Positions 9,125-17,661 of a stretch of DNA of 64,000 nucleotides are shown here, piece after piece. Origin of the DNA: CAZGAQ01 sp964523405 (GTDB taxonomy: Bacteria; Planctomycetota; Phycisphaerae; UBA1845; Fen-1342); assembly GCA_964523405.1 (NCBI GenBank), contig CAZGAQ010000016.1, positions 28,827 through 92,826 on the forward strand, in the 5' to 3' direction. Within the stretch, counting starts at the first letter, position 1; each line of letters opens with the position of its first letter. Under the pieces are notes generated by a model. The model was not told the origin of the DNA. It saw nothing but the letters and a program-made list of their open reading frames with translations, and searched no databases. Made by a program: the position numbers and the translations under genes.

Positions 9125-10270
9125 TCACGCGCCGCGCGCCGTCGGCTCGGCGGTCTCGTACGCGGCGATGTCGGCCAGGCTGGCGGCGCGTGGCGCCGCT
9201 GCCGGCTCCCGGTAGTACGTGCGGTACCACGCGGCGGTTCGACGGACGGCCTCCGCCACGTCCCAGCGCGGTCGCCAGCCGAGCTGCGCGATCGCCTTGT
9301 CCGGACAAAGTCGCAGGATGGCCGTCTCGGCCGGCTGCCCGGGCGTGCCCACGTCCTCCCAACTCCCGCGCCCCCAGGTGGCGATGAAGCGGTCGACCAA
9401 TTCCTCAACCCGCACATCATCCCCGGCGAGCGGCCCGAAGTTCCAAGCGCTGCACCAGCAAGCGGCATCGCTCGCGGATTGCGGGGCGCGAGTGGCTTCC
9501 ACGAGGCGTGCGGCCAGCAGCAGGTAGCCCCAGAGGGGCTCCAGCACGTGTTGCCAGGGCCGCACCGCGCTCGGATTGCGAACCGGAACCGGCTTCCCGG
9601 TCGACAGACTGGCCACGATGTCCGTTACCACGCGGTCGTGGGCCCAGTCGCCGCCGCCGATGACGTTGCCGGCGCGCGCGGACGCCAGCGCTACGCCGTG
9701 CTCCGCAAGAAGCCGCGGCGGAAAGTAGGAATCCCGATAGGCCGCCACGACCAGCTCGGCCGCGCCCTTGCTGGCCGAGTACGGCTCGTGTCCGCCGAGT
9801 GGGTCGCCCTCGCGAAAGCCGGCCGCGGGGATCGCATCCGGCGCGCCGCTCGCATAGCACTTATCGCTGGTCACGACGACGACGGCGCACGGCCGGCCAG
9901 CAGCGCGGACCGCGTCGAGCAGGCTGACGGTGCCGATGACGTTGGTCTCGAAGGTCTCGCGCGGCCGCACGTACCCTGCGCGCACCAGCGCCTGGGCGGC
10001 CAGGTGGAAGATCACCTCGGGCTGCGTCGCACGAAGGGCCTGTTCCAGCCGGGCGCCGTCGCGCACGTCCGCCTCCACATGCCCGGCCAGCAGTTCCTGA
10101 ATCTGCGCCAGCTCAAAGTGACTGGGCTGCGTCGGGGGTGGCAGCGCATAGCCGTACACCCTCGCGCCCAGCCGGTGCAGCCACAGCGCCAGCCACGAGC
10201 CCTTGAAGCCCGTGTGGCCGGTGACGAGCACGCGCCGCCCGCGAAACGTGCCGGCCATGTCCGCGCTCAT
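9125..10270 (-). CDS. rfbG: CDP-glucose 4,6-dehydratase
   Basis: RfbG converts CDP-glucose to CDP-4-dehydro-6-deoxyglucose, the first committed step to CDP-linked deoxysugars of surface glycans. The 381-residue product is an extended short-chain dehydrogenase. It has the NAD-binding VLVTGHTGFKGSWLALWL at the N terminus, the catalytic YSASKGAAELV (YxxxK) near the middle, and GNVIGGGDWAHDRVVTDIV, a characteristic RfbG segment. The ATG at 10270 overlaps the rfbF stop as ATGA, so it is chosen over an upstream in-frame start and implies translational coupling. The later pathway enzyme RfbH is not in the window. Confidence 0.94.
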   Translation of the reverse strand: MSADMAGTFRGRRVLVTGHTGFKGSWLALWLHRLGARVYGYALPPPTQPSHFELAQIQELLAGHVEADVRDGARLEQALRATQPEVIFHLAAQALVRAGYVRPRETFETNVIGTVSLLDAVRAAGRPCAVVVVTSDKCYASGAPDAIPAAGFREGDPLGGHEPYSASKGAAELVVAAYRDSYFPPRLLAEHGVALASARAGNVIGGGDWAHDRVVTDIVASLSTGKPVPVRNPSAVRPWQHVLEPLWGYLLLAARLVEATRAPQSASDAACWCSAWNFGPLAGDDVRVEELVDRFIATWGRGSWEDVGTPGQPAETAILRLCPDKAIAQLGWRPRWDVAEAVRRTAAWYRTYYREPAAAPRAASLADIAAYETAEPTARGA

Positions 10271-11043
10271 TTCCAGACCTTCCACGGAGCCTTGCCGGTG
10301 GACCACAGCTCATTGAGCGCGAGGTGGTCGCGGTAGGTGTCCATTGCGAAGAACGACCCCGGATGGCGGTAGGCCATGAGCTGGCCTTCCTGCGCCAGTC
10401 GCTCCAGGGGCTCGCGCTCCAGGATGCAGTCGTCGCCCGGCAGGTAGTCGAACAGCCGCCGGTGGAACACGAAGAAGCCCACGTGGACCCATTGGTCCAA
10501 AACGGGCTTCTCCTGGAAGCGCTGCACCCGCCCATCGTTCGACAGTTCCACCATGCCGAAACGCGACTGTGGGCGCACGGCCGTTAGCGTCGCGAGCTTA
10601 CCGTGACTGCGGTGGAACTCCACCAGCGCGTGCAGGTCGATGTCGGCCACGCCGTCGCCGTACGTGACCAGGAATGTGTCGTTGTCGATGTAGCGCTGGA
10701 TGCGGCGGATGCGGCCGCCGGTCATCGTGTCGTAGCCGGTTTCGGCCAGCGTGACGCGGAAGTCCTGCTCGCCGTGTTCGTCGTGATAGGTCGTGATGCG
10801 CTGGTCGCCGAGGCGAATCGTGAAGTCGTCGTTCATCGCCTTGTAGTTGAGGAAGTACTCTTTGATCATGTTACCGCGATAGCCCAGGCACAGCACGAAA
10901 TCCTGATGCCCGTAGTGGGCGTACAGCTTCATGATGTGCCACAGGATCGGCCGGCGCCCGATCTCGACCAGCGGTTTGGGGCGGAACTCGGTTTCCTCGC
11001 GCAAACGCGTGCCCAATCCGCCGCAAAGGATGACAACTTTCAT
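10267..11043 (-). CDS. rfbF: Glucose-1-phosphate cytidylyltransferase
   Basis: RfbF makes CDP-glucose from CTP and glucose-1-phosphate. The 258-residue protein starts MKVVILCGGLGTRLREETEF, the nucleotidyltransferase signature loop. It continues with RPKPLVEIGRRPILWHIMK and VTYGDGVADID, the metal-binding Asp region, then the RfbF-typical SRFGMVELS and FFAMDTYRDH. The ATG at 11043 has GGAGGCGG just upstream, and the family alignment begins at this Met, so the longer frame to 11190 is rejected. It is followed by rfbG with a 4-base overlap and is divergent from a glycosyltransferase gene 137 bases away. Confidence 0.95.
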   Translation of the reverse strand: MKVVILCGGLGTRLREETEFRPKPLVEIGRRPILWHIMKLYAHYGHQDFVLCLGYRGNMIKEYFLNYKAMNDDFTIRLGDQRITTYHDEHGEQDFRVTLAETGYDTMTGGRIRRIQRYIDNDTFLVTYGDGVADIDLHALVEFHRSHGKLATLTAVRPQSRFGMVELSNDGRVQRFQEKPVLDQWVHVGFFVFHRRLFDYLPGDDCILEREPLERLAQEGQLMAYRHPGSFFAMDTYRDHLALNELWSTGKAPWKVWK

Positions 11044-11180
11044 CAGCCCGCCTCCGGGATTCACATTGCCCGCGAGTCTACCCCCGCCACCCGCGCGGGT
11101 CGAGGGGCTGCCGCGCCCACCGCCTTGCGGACGCCCGCGCGCGGTCGGATAATCGCCGCCCGCCAGGGTGTGAGGACGGA

Positions 11181-12128
11181 ATGAATCCAAGGGACGCCAT
11201 CGTGCCGACCGCAGTGCCCGAAATCAGCATTGTCGTGCCGTGCTATAACGAGAGCCCGGTCTTGCCGCTGCTCTATGGCCGCCTGCGCGCCGCGCTCCAG
11301 CCGCTCGACGCCACTTACGAGCTGATCCTCGTTGACGACGGCAGCCGCGACGGCACCGGCGAGGCGATCACGAGACTCGCCGCCACGGATCCCGGTGTGC
11401 GCGGCGTGCTGCTGAGTCGCAACTTCGGTCACCAGGCGGCCGTCTCCGCGGGCTATGACCACGCGCGCGGCCGGGCGGTGATCGTGATGGATGCCGACCT
11501 CCAGCACCCGCCCGAACTCATCGGCGAGTTCCTGGCGAAGTGGCGCGAGGGGTATGAGGTCGTGTACGCCTATCGGCGCAATATGCCGACGCGGCTGGGC
11601 TACCGCGTCCACAACTGGCTGTGCAACGTCAAGATTCCGCACGAGGCGGCCGACTTTCGCCTGCTCGACCACAAGGTCATCGACGCGTTGCGGCGCATGC
11701 CCGAACGCCACCGCTTCGTGCGCGGCCTCGTCGCGTGGCTCGGGTTTCGCCAAATCGGCATCCCTTACGATCAGGCCGAGCGTCAGGCCGGCTCGCCCGG
11801 CTATACGCTCCGTCAGCACCTGAACATCCGTTTCGACAGCGTGTTCGGCTTCAGCACCTTGCCCCTGCGCATCAGCGTGTGGGTGGGGCTGATCACGCTC
11901 GGCCTCGGCGTCCTGTACGCCCTGTTCATCCTCGGCGTGCTGCTGTTGCGCGGGCGCGACGGCGTGCCCAGCGGCTGGCCGGCCATCATCATCACCGTGC
12001 TCGTGCTGGGCGGCGTGCAGCTTGTGTGTCTGGGGATGGTGGCCGAGTACGTCGGGCGCATTTACGAGGAAGTGAAGCAGCGCCCGCTGTACGTGGTGCG
12101 CGAGCTGGTCGGGGGCGAGCAGCCCTAG
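11181..12128 (+). CDS. GT2-family membrane glycosyltransferase (DPMS/GtrB-like)
   Basis: The 315-residue protein carries a GT-A glycosyltransferase family 2 domain (residues about 12-235). It has SIVVPCYNESPVLP, LILVDDGSRDGT and the metal-binding DADLQHPP (DXD-type), with QAERQAGSPGYTLRQ near the acceptor loop. Two C-terminal transmembrane helices follow, LGLGVLYALFILGVLLLRG and IIITVLVLGGVQLVCLGMVA. This layout matches polyprenyl-phosphate sugar transferases that load a sugar on a lipid carrier for envelope glycans. It is divergent from rfbFG and 15 bases ahead of a methyltransferase gene, suggesting a surface-glycan role. The sugar is unknown. Confidence 0.9.
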   Translation: MNPRDAIVPTAVPEISIVVPCYNESPVLPLLYGRLRAALQPLDATYELILVDDGSRDGTGEAITRLAATDPGVRGVLLSRNFGHQAAVSAGYDHARGRAVIVMDADLQHPPELIGEFLAKWREGYEVVYAYRRNMPTRLGYRVHNWLCNVKIPHEAADFRLLDHKVIDALRRMPERHRFVRGLVAWLGFRQIGIPYDQAERQAGSPGYTLRQHLNIRFDSVFGFSTLPLRISVWVGLITLGLGVLYALFILGVLLLRGRDGVPSGWPAIIITVLVLGGVQLVCLGMVAEYVGRIYEEVKQRPLYVVRELVGGEQP

Positions 12129-12143
12129 GGAAGCCCCAGCGCT

Positions 12144-13049
12144 ATGGCGACACCGCCGCAACCCTGTCCAACCTGCCAAACGCGGGCGTATGTCCCGTAC
12201 CGCACCGTGCGCGACACGGCCCTGTATCGCTGCACGACCTGCGGGCTGGCGACGTGGGACTGGAGCGGCTTCGACTTCGCCGCCTTCTATGATGCCAGTT
12301 ACTGGCAGAGCTCCGACGTCACCAAGGGGTACGCGGACTATTTCTCCCTGGCCGGCGCGATGGCGGCCACGCGCCGGCGGCGTCTGCGCTGGATTGCGCG
12401 GACGCTTGATGTTGCGGGCGATGCGGCCGGCGCGAATTCGGCCCGCCTCAAGCTCCTCGACGCCGGCTGTGGCCCCGGTTTCTTTGTGCAGGCAGCGGGC
12501 AGCGCCGGTTTCGCCGCCACCGGCGTGGAGGTCTCCGACTTCGCCGTGTGCTTCGCCCGCGAGCAACTGAAACAGGACGTGTGGCTGGGGCAGGTGCGGC
12601 GTGAGGACCTGCGCGGTGGGCCGTACGATGTGATCACCCTGTGGGACGTGATCGAGCATCTGCCCGATCCGGCCGAGTCGATCCGCGCCATCGCCGACAA
12701 TCTCCGGCCGGGCGGTCTGGTGGCCGTCAGCACCGGTGACCTGGCGACGCTGGTCGCGCGTTGCAGCGGGTCGCGCTGGCACCTGTACAACCTGCCCGAG
12801 CACCTGTGGTTCTTTACGGCCGAGAGCCTGCGGACGCTGCTGCGCCGCGCGGGATTGGAGCCGGTCGCGAGCCGCTACGAAATCTGCTGGTATCCCGCCC
12901 GCTATCTCGTGGAACGTCTGGAATCCAGCTTCGGCCTGCGCCGCGGCGTGTCGCGCTGGCTGGGACCCTTGGGGCGCATCGCGGTGCCGGTGACGCTTGG
13001 TGACATCGTCACGGTTCTGGCCCGGCGTACCGCGGCGAGGGCGCGCTAA
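12144..13049 (+). CDS. Class I SAM-dependent methyltransferase with N-terminal zinc ribbon
   Basis: The 301-residue protein begins with a CPTC...CTTC double-CxxC zinc-ribbon-like knuckle (residues 8-37), followed by a Methyltransf_23-like Rossmann fold. Motif I is LLDAGCGPGFFVQAAG (about residues 107-122) and the motif IV region is YDVITLWDVIEHLPDP. The arrangement of zinc ribbon, FYDASYW and methyltransferase is common among enzymes in polysaccharide gene clusters. It lies 15 bases after the GT2 gene on the same strand and is likely cotranscribed. The acceptor is unknown; a sugar methyltransferase is the best guess. Confidence 0.88.
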   Translation: MATPPQPCPTCQTRAYVPYRTVRDTALYRCTTCGLATWDWSGFDFAAFYDASYWQSSDVTKGYADYFSLAGAMAATRRRRLRWIARTLDVAGDAAGANSARLKLLDAGCGPGFFVQAAGSAGFAATGVEVSDFAVCFAREQLKQDVWLGQVRREDLRGGPYDVITLWDVIEHLPDPAESIRAIADNLRPGGLVAVSTGDLATLVARCSGSRWHLYNLPEHLWFFTAESLRTLLRRAGLEPVASRYEICWYPARYLVERLESSFGLRRGVSRWLGPLGRIAVPVTLGDIVTVLARRTAARAR

Positions 13050-13135
13050 CCCGCGCTGCCCACGGTATTTGTCATATTCGGAGTTATTTCCCTGATTACA
13101 AACATTGCCGTTGGCCCGGATGCGTCTACCATCTG

Positions 13136-13163
13136 TTTACGAGCGCTGGCGGCGCGGTATTAT
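13136..13163 (+). promoter_or_regulatory. Candidate sigma-70 promoter for cydAB
   Basis: TTTACG at 13136-13141 and TATTAT at 13158-13163 are separated by 16 bases in an unusually AT-rich part of the 209-base gap before cydA. A small hairpin, TGCGGG/CCCGCA, lies between this and the start codon. No clear FNR-type dyad is visible. Spacing and sequence support only a tentative call. Confidence 0.3.
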
Positions 13164-13258
13164 CCGGCCTTGTTTCAGGCCAGTAACAATCGCGAGCGCT
13201 CGGCGACGCAACCCTGCGGGTGCGCGGCCCGCAGGTGGCTCAGCAATCAGGTGGTCCG

Positions 13259-14764
13259 ATGAACCTAGATCCGGTCGTGCTGGCACGTGTGCAATTCGCC
13301 CTGACCGTCGCATTCCACTATCTCTTTCCGCCGCTGACCATCGGGCTGGGCCTGCTCATGGTCGTCATGGAAGGGGCGTACCTGCGGACGCGCGATCGCC
13401 GCTACGAGGCGATGGCGAAGTTCTGGACGAAGATTTTCGCGCTGATCTTCGCCATGGGTGTGGCCACCGGCATCGTCATGGAGTTTCAGTTCGGGACGAA
13501 CTGGGCGCGCTATTCCCGCTTCGTCGGCGACATTTTCGGCGCGGCTCTGGCGGCCGAGGGCATCTTCGCGTTCTTCCTCGAATCCGGCTTCCTCGCGGTA
13601 CTCGTCTTCGGCTGGGATCGCGTGTCGCCGCGGATGCACTTCTTCTCCACGTGCATGGTTTCGCTGGGCTCCGCGTTCTCGGCCATCTGGATCGTGGTGG
13701 CGAACTCCTGGCAGCAGACGCCGGCCGGCTTCAAGCTTGTCGGCGAAGGCCTGGCCCAGCGGGCGGAACTCGTCGACTTCATGGCCGCGGTGCTGAACCC
13801 CTCGACGCTGCACCGCCTCGGTCACACGCTCATCGGCGCCGTTGTGGCCGGGACCTTTTTTGTGCTGAGCGTGTCCGCGTTCTACCTGCTCAAGCGGCGC
13901 CACGAGTGGTTTGCCCGCCAGAGCTTTGCGATTGCCCTGCCCGTGGCGGCCGCGTTTTCGCTGCTGCAGCTCTGGTCGGGGCACGGCAACGGCCAGATGG
14001 TCGCCCGCACGCAGCCGAGCAAGCTCGCCGCCTATGAAGGTCACTTCAAGACCGAGTCCGGTGGTGCGGCGCTGCACCTGTTCGGCATTCCGGACACGCA
14101 GGAGCAGCGCGTCAAATACGGCCTCGCGATCCCCGGCGGTCTGAGCTTCCTGATCTGGAACGACTGGAACAAGCCGGTCACGGCGCTGGATGATCCGAAC
14201 ATCGTGCCGGGTGGGCTGCCGCCGGGGAAGACGGTGCGGGATTACTGGCCGCCGATTGGCTTCACGTTCCAAACGTACCATCTGATGGTCGCGCTGGGTA
14301 TGCTGCACATCGTCCTGACGCTGCTGGGCCTGCTGCAGCTCTGGCGCGGACGGCTGTTTGGGCAGCGCCGGCTGCTGGTCGCGTTCATGCTGGCCATCAT
14401 CGGTCCCATGGTCGCGAATCAGGCCGGCTGGGCCGCGACCGAGGTGGGGCGGCAGCCGTGGATCGTATGGGGGATGCTCCGTACGACGGACGCGATCTCG
14501 CCGACGGTATCGCCGGCCGAGATCCTGACCTCAATCGTCATGTTCGGCCTCATTTACCTGATGCTGTTCCTGGTGTGGCTGTACCTGCTTGACAGCAAGA
14601 TCAAGGCTGGTCCGGAGACGCCGGAGGAGCTGGCGCAGGACGCGCAGCGCGCGGGCCCGCACGGGTGGCTGGCGACCGCGACGGAGCGGACGGACCCGGC
14701 CTCGGACAAGTCCATGACCAACGCCCGCGGCAAGTCGCCGCGGCAGAAGAAGCGGGAGTCCTGA
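13259..14764 (+). CDS. cydA: Cytochrome bd quinol oxidase subunit I
   Basis: CydA carries hemes b558, b595 and d and oxidises quinol with oxygen. The 501-residue protein starts MNLDPVVLARVQFALTVAFH, whose His is a conserved heme ligand. The second His region is HRLGHTLIGAVVAGTFF, and the family signature GRQPW is present in AATEVGRQPWIVWGMLRT. The periplasmic Q-loop is short, as in the cyanide-insensitive CioA-like branch. The ATG at 13259 is preferred because homologues begin there. It is followed one base later by cydB. The assembly transporter cydCD and an obvious cydX are not adjacent. Confidence 0.95.
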   Translation: MNLDPVVLARVQFALTVAFHYLFPPLTIGLGLLMVVMEGAYLRTRDRRYEAMAKFWTKIFALIFAMGVATGIVMEFQFGTNWARYSRFVGDIFGAALAAEGIFAFFLESGFLAVLVFGWDRVSPRMHFFSTCMVSLGSAFSAIWIVVANSWQQTPAGFKLVGEGLAQRAELVDFMAAVLNPSTLHRLGHTLIGAVVAGTFFVLSVSAFYLLKRRHEWFARQSFAIALPVAAAFSLLQLWSGHGNGQMVARTQPSKLAAYEGHFKTESGGAALHLFGIPDTQEQRVKYGLAIPGGLSFLIWNDWNKPVTALDDPNIVPGGLPPGKTVRDYWPPIGFTFQTYHLMVALGMLHIVLTLLGLLQLWRGRLFGQRRLLVAFMLAIIGPMVANQAGWAATEVGRQPWIVWGMLRTTDAISPTVSPAEILTSIVMFGLIYLMLFLVWLYLLDSKIKAGPETPEELAQDAQRAGPHGWLATATERTDPASDKSMTNARGKSPRQKKRES

Positions 14765-14765
14765 C

Positions 14766-15782
14766 GTGGATCTCAACCTGCTCTGGTTCATCCTGCTGGG
14801 CGTGCTGCTCGCGGGCTACGCGATTCTGGATGGCTTCGACCTGGGCGTGGGCATCCTGCACCTGGGCGCCAAGACCGACCGCGAGCGGCGTCTGTTCATC
14901 AATTCGATCGGGCCCCTGTGGGACGGCAATGAGGTTTGGCTCGTCACGTTCGGCGGCGCGCTGTTCGCCGCGTTCCCGAACGCGTACGCGGCCGCGTTTC
15001 CCGCGTTCTATCTGGCCTTCATGCTGCTGCTGTTTGCGCTGATCTCGCGGGCCGTGTCCATTGAATTCCGCGGCAAGAGCGAGTCGCCTGGCTGGCGGCG
15101 CTTTTTTGATTACGCGTTTTGTGTGGCCAGTACGCTCGCCACGCTGCTGTTCGGTGTGGCCGTCGGGAACTGCATGCAAGGCATTCCGCTGAGCCCGAGC
15201 GGCGACTATGCCGGCCGCTTCGTGGATCTGCTCCGCCCCTACCCCGTGCTCGTCGGCCTCTTCACCGTCGCGATGTTCGCCATGCACGGCTCGATCTATC
15301 TGTACCTGAAGACCGAGGGCGAACTGCAGCAGCGCATCCACGGCTGGATGTGGACCACATTCGGCCTGTTTTTGATCTTCTACCTGTGCACGACGATCTT
15401 CACGCTCGCCGAGATTCCCGGCGCCACACGCAACTTCAGAGACCACCCCTGGGCGTGGGGCGTGGTCGTGCTCAACGTGCTCGCCATCGCGAACATTCCC
15501 CGGGCGATTTACCTTTCGCGGCCGTTCTACGCCTTCATCTCGTCGTGCTGCTCGATCGCGGCGTTCGTGTTCCTCTTCGGCGTCGCGCTGTACCCGTACA
15601 TGCTCGTCTCCAGCCCGAATCCCGAGCACAGCCTGACGATCTACAACGCGGCTTCCTCGGCGAAAACCCTGACGATCATGGCCTGGATCGCCCTCCTGGG
15701 CATGCCGTTTGTGCTGGCCTACACGACCATCATCTACTGGACGTTCCGCGGCAAGGTCGAATTGGGCAAGTTCAGCTACTGA
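14766..15782 (+). CDS. cydB: Cytochrome bd quinol oxidase subunit II
   Basis: CydB is the membrane partner of CydA in the bd-type oxidase. The 338-residue polytopic protein begins with GTG and reads MDLNLLWFILLGVLLAGYAI, followed by LDGFDLGVGILHLGA, the N-terminal hallmark of the family. GPLWDGNEVWLVTFGGALFA follows, another invariant segment. It starts one base after the cydA stop, so the pair is cotranscribed. No cydX-like small membrane ORF is convincing in the 163 bases downstream. Confidence 0.95.
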   Translation: MDLNLLWFILLGVLLAGYAILDGFDLGVGILHLGAKTDRERRLFINSIGPLWDGNEVWLVTFGGALFAAFPNAYAAAFPAFYLAFMLLLFALISRAVSIEFRGKSESPGWRRFFDYAFCVASTLATLLFGVAVGNCMQGIPLSPSGDYAGRFVDLLRPYPVLVGLFTVAMFAMHGSIYLYLKTEGELQQRIHGWMWTTFGLFLIFYLCTTIFTLAEIPGATRNFRDHPWAWGVVVLNVLAIANIPRAIYLSRPFYAFISSCCSIAAFVFLFGVALYPYMLVSSPNPEHSLTIYNAASSAKTLTIMAWIALLGMPFVLAYTTIIYWTFRGKVELGKFSY

Positions 15783-15838
15783 TTCACGTTCGTTACACAC
15801 TTCGAGTCGCATCAAGTCGCAGTGGGCAGCGCGGCGCA

Positions 15839-15866
15839 TTGCGGACCGCGTGAGTCTTGGTACACT
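15839..15866 (+). promoter_or_regulatory. Candidate sigma-70 promoter upstream of the 15946 gene
   Basis: TTGCGG at 15839-15844 and TACACT at 15861-15866 are spaced by 16 bases in the gap after cydB, about 80 bases ahead of the next start codon. The match to the consensus is moderate. Confidence 0.3.
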
Positions 15867-15945
15867 ACGCCGTCCGGGCCGGAAGGCGAAAGAAGCATCG
15901 GCCGAAGGCCCCGTTTTTGATAGCGATCCGGGAGGCGCGGCGCGG

Positions 15946-17031
15946 ATGGAGTCGGAGCTTGGCCTGGTGCCAGGTGCCCAGGTCTATCGTCTGCTCGTTA
16001 CGCTCGATCACGAAGAGGTCATCTTCGCCGCGCCGCTGTTTCGCGACTTCAAAGAAGCCCGTGGACAAGTGGGGGCGGCCATCTGCCGCCACGCCCAGAG
16101 CGGTGTCGTGCGACGCGTCGTTCTGCAGGGGGGCACGCCGGTGCCGCTGGCCAATGCCGTGCCGGACCGGTTCGAAGCGCCGAGTTCCGCGAGCGTGCCA
16201 GTCTTCCGCTGGCGCGACGTGGCCGCCTGGGATGGCGAAGTCGTTGCCCGGGTACTCGCCCAGCGTCACTTGGCCGTGCAGTTTGGGGCGGGTGCGACGA
16301 TGGCGACCCGTGCGCTGCCGCCGGCCGCGCGCGGTGCAGCGCGCACTCGCGCGTTGGGGCCATCCGCCGCCGCCCCGCGCGGCTCGTCTGCCCTATCCGA
16401 CGCCGCGGCAGGCGAGATCGCATCGGCGGCAGCTCCGGGCCGACCCGCACTCCCGTCGCGCCCGTCGCACTTGGTGTTGGGACCGCCGCACCGGCCGATT
16501 CCGGCGCCAGCCGCGGCGCGCCCGCATGGGTCTGGCAGCAACGGGCATGGCACGCGGGCAGCCGGGGTTTCGGACGCCTCCGCTGCTATGGCGTCGCCCG
16601 CTCCGAATCGGCAGACCGTGCACGGCGAGTCGGCGGTGGCCGTGTCGCCGGCGAAGCTTCCGGTCGCCACGGATGACGGCGGTCGTCAACTGGCCCCGCA
16701 TCGCCACGCGCGTAGCCGTTATCGGCGCAACGGCTGGCGGATGGTGGTGGTCTCCGCACTGCTGATCGTGTCCTGGTTGGGGATCGCGTATCTGCAATCC
16801 GGTGAGTCTCCGCTACAGGTCCTGCGCGGGGCGGGGGCGTCGCAACCCGCTATGGCGAATGAACTTCCGTTTGAGGCGCCGCAGCGCTGGCGCCCGGGGG
16901 CAAGTGGCGGGACGAGTCAGCCGGTCGCGACGCGTGGGGCAGCGCAGCCTGCCAAGGCGGCTTCGCAGCCGGTGGTGCGTCCGACATCGCAGCCCGGGAC
17001 GGGTGCTCACCCGAGCATGGACCGGCCGTAG
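15946..17031 (+). CDS. Uncharacterised single-pass membrane protein with low-complexity linker
   Basis: I do not recognise this 361-residue protein. The first 120 residues look folded (LVPGAQVYRLLVTLDHEEVI, then VRRVVLQGGTPVP and WDGEVVARVLAQRHLAVQF). They are followed by about 140 residues of Ala/Pro/Ser/Arg-rich linker, one transmembrane helix near residues 264-285 (WRMVVVSALLIVSWLGIAYL), and a Gln/Pro/Ala-rich external tail. The predicted arrangement is cytoplasmic domain, linker, helix and periplasmic tail. The ATG at 15946 is chosen because GGAGG lies 9-13 bases upstream; the frame is open further upstream into cydB but without similar support. It stands alone between cydB and a lipoprotein gene. 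Confidence 0.7.
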   Translation: MESELGLVPGAQVYRLLVTLDHEEVIFAAPLFRDFKEARGQVGAAICRHAQSGVVRRVVLQGGTPVPLANAVPDRFEAPSSASVPVFRWRDVAAWDGEVVARVLAQRHLAVQFGAGATMATRALPPAARGAARTRALGPSAAAPRGSSALSDAAAGEIASAAAPGRPALPSRPSHLVLGPPHRPIPAPAAARPHGSGSNGHGTRAAGVSDASAAMASPAPNRQTVHGESAVAVSPAKLPVATDDGGRQLAPHRHARSRYRRNGWRMVVVSALLIVSWLGIAYLQSGESPLQVLRGAGASQPAMANELPFEAPQRWRPGASGGTSQPVATRGAAQPAKAASQPVVRPTSQPGTGAHPSMDRP

Positions 17032-17241
17032 GGCGGGGCTGTCGGGAAGTTCGCTGCGGGCTGGGGGCGAACCGAAGATGCGGGAGCGTGCGGCCCCCTA
17101 GCGCGGGCCGAGCGGCGGGTAATCGTACCAAAACGACATGGTATGTGCTGCTGGAGCGCGGCGGTGCAGAACGTGGGGCGTTGGGGAGAATTCCTGCGCC
17201 GCCGAGGCCGTCAACAGGGTAGGATCAAGAGGAGTGCGGCG

Positions 17242-17661
17242 ATGAAGACACGTCTCGCGATGATGTTGACGGGGCTGCTGGCGGCTGGCGCCGTCGGCTG
17301 CGGCGATCTGTTTGTCGATGGACTGGGGGGTACCCTGCGGATTCTGGAGACCGGCTGCGTGGACTGTTACGACGCAGTGGCGGTGTCCGATCTGGACGAA
17401 GTGTGGATCGACGACGGCTACGGCGAGTACGTCGACGAGGTGTGGTACGAGGAGGAGTACGACTACTGGGGTGGCGACGTCGAGTACGAGGAGGAGTACG
17501 ACGACGACCCGTACTACGACGACGATTGGGGCTACTACGACGACGCGTATTACGATGACGACGCGTACTACGAGGACGGATACTACGAGGACGAGTACTA
17601 CGACGATGGGTACGACTACTACGATGACACGTGGTGGTACGACGAAGCATGGGGGGATTAG
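17242..17661 (+). CDS. Extremely acidic Tyr/Asp/Glu-rich lipoprotein
   Basis: The 139-residue product starts MKTRLAMMLTGLLAAGAVGC, a lipoprotein signal peptide with the lipobox Cys at residue 20. After a short segment with a CVDC pair, the rest consists almost only of Asp, Glu, Tyr, Trp and Gly in YYDDD and YYEDE units. No Lys, Arg or His occurs in roughly the last 100 residues. RBS GAGGAG precedes the ATG. The stop codon TAG is the first three bases of a palindromic repeat. No family is recognised; an exposed polyanionic, possibly cation-binding, surface protein is a guess. The biased composition comes from tandem TACGAC-like codon runs. Confidence 0.75.
   Translation: MKTRLAMMLTGLLAAGAVGCGDLFVDGLGGTLRILETGCVDCYDAVAVSDLDEVWIDDGYGEYVDEVWYEEEYDYWGGDVEYEEEYDDDPYYDDDWGYYDDAYYDDDAYYEDGYYEDEYYDDGYDYYDDTWWYDEAWGD

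Noticed and set aside
15783..15945. cydX-like small membrane protein after cydB
   Set aside because: No short hydrophobic ORF with a start and RBS is visible in the gap.
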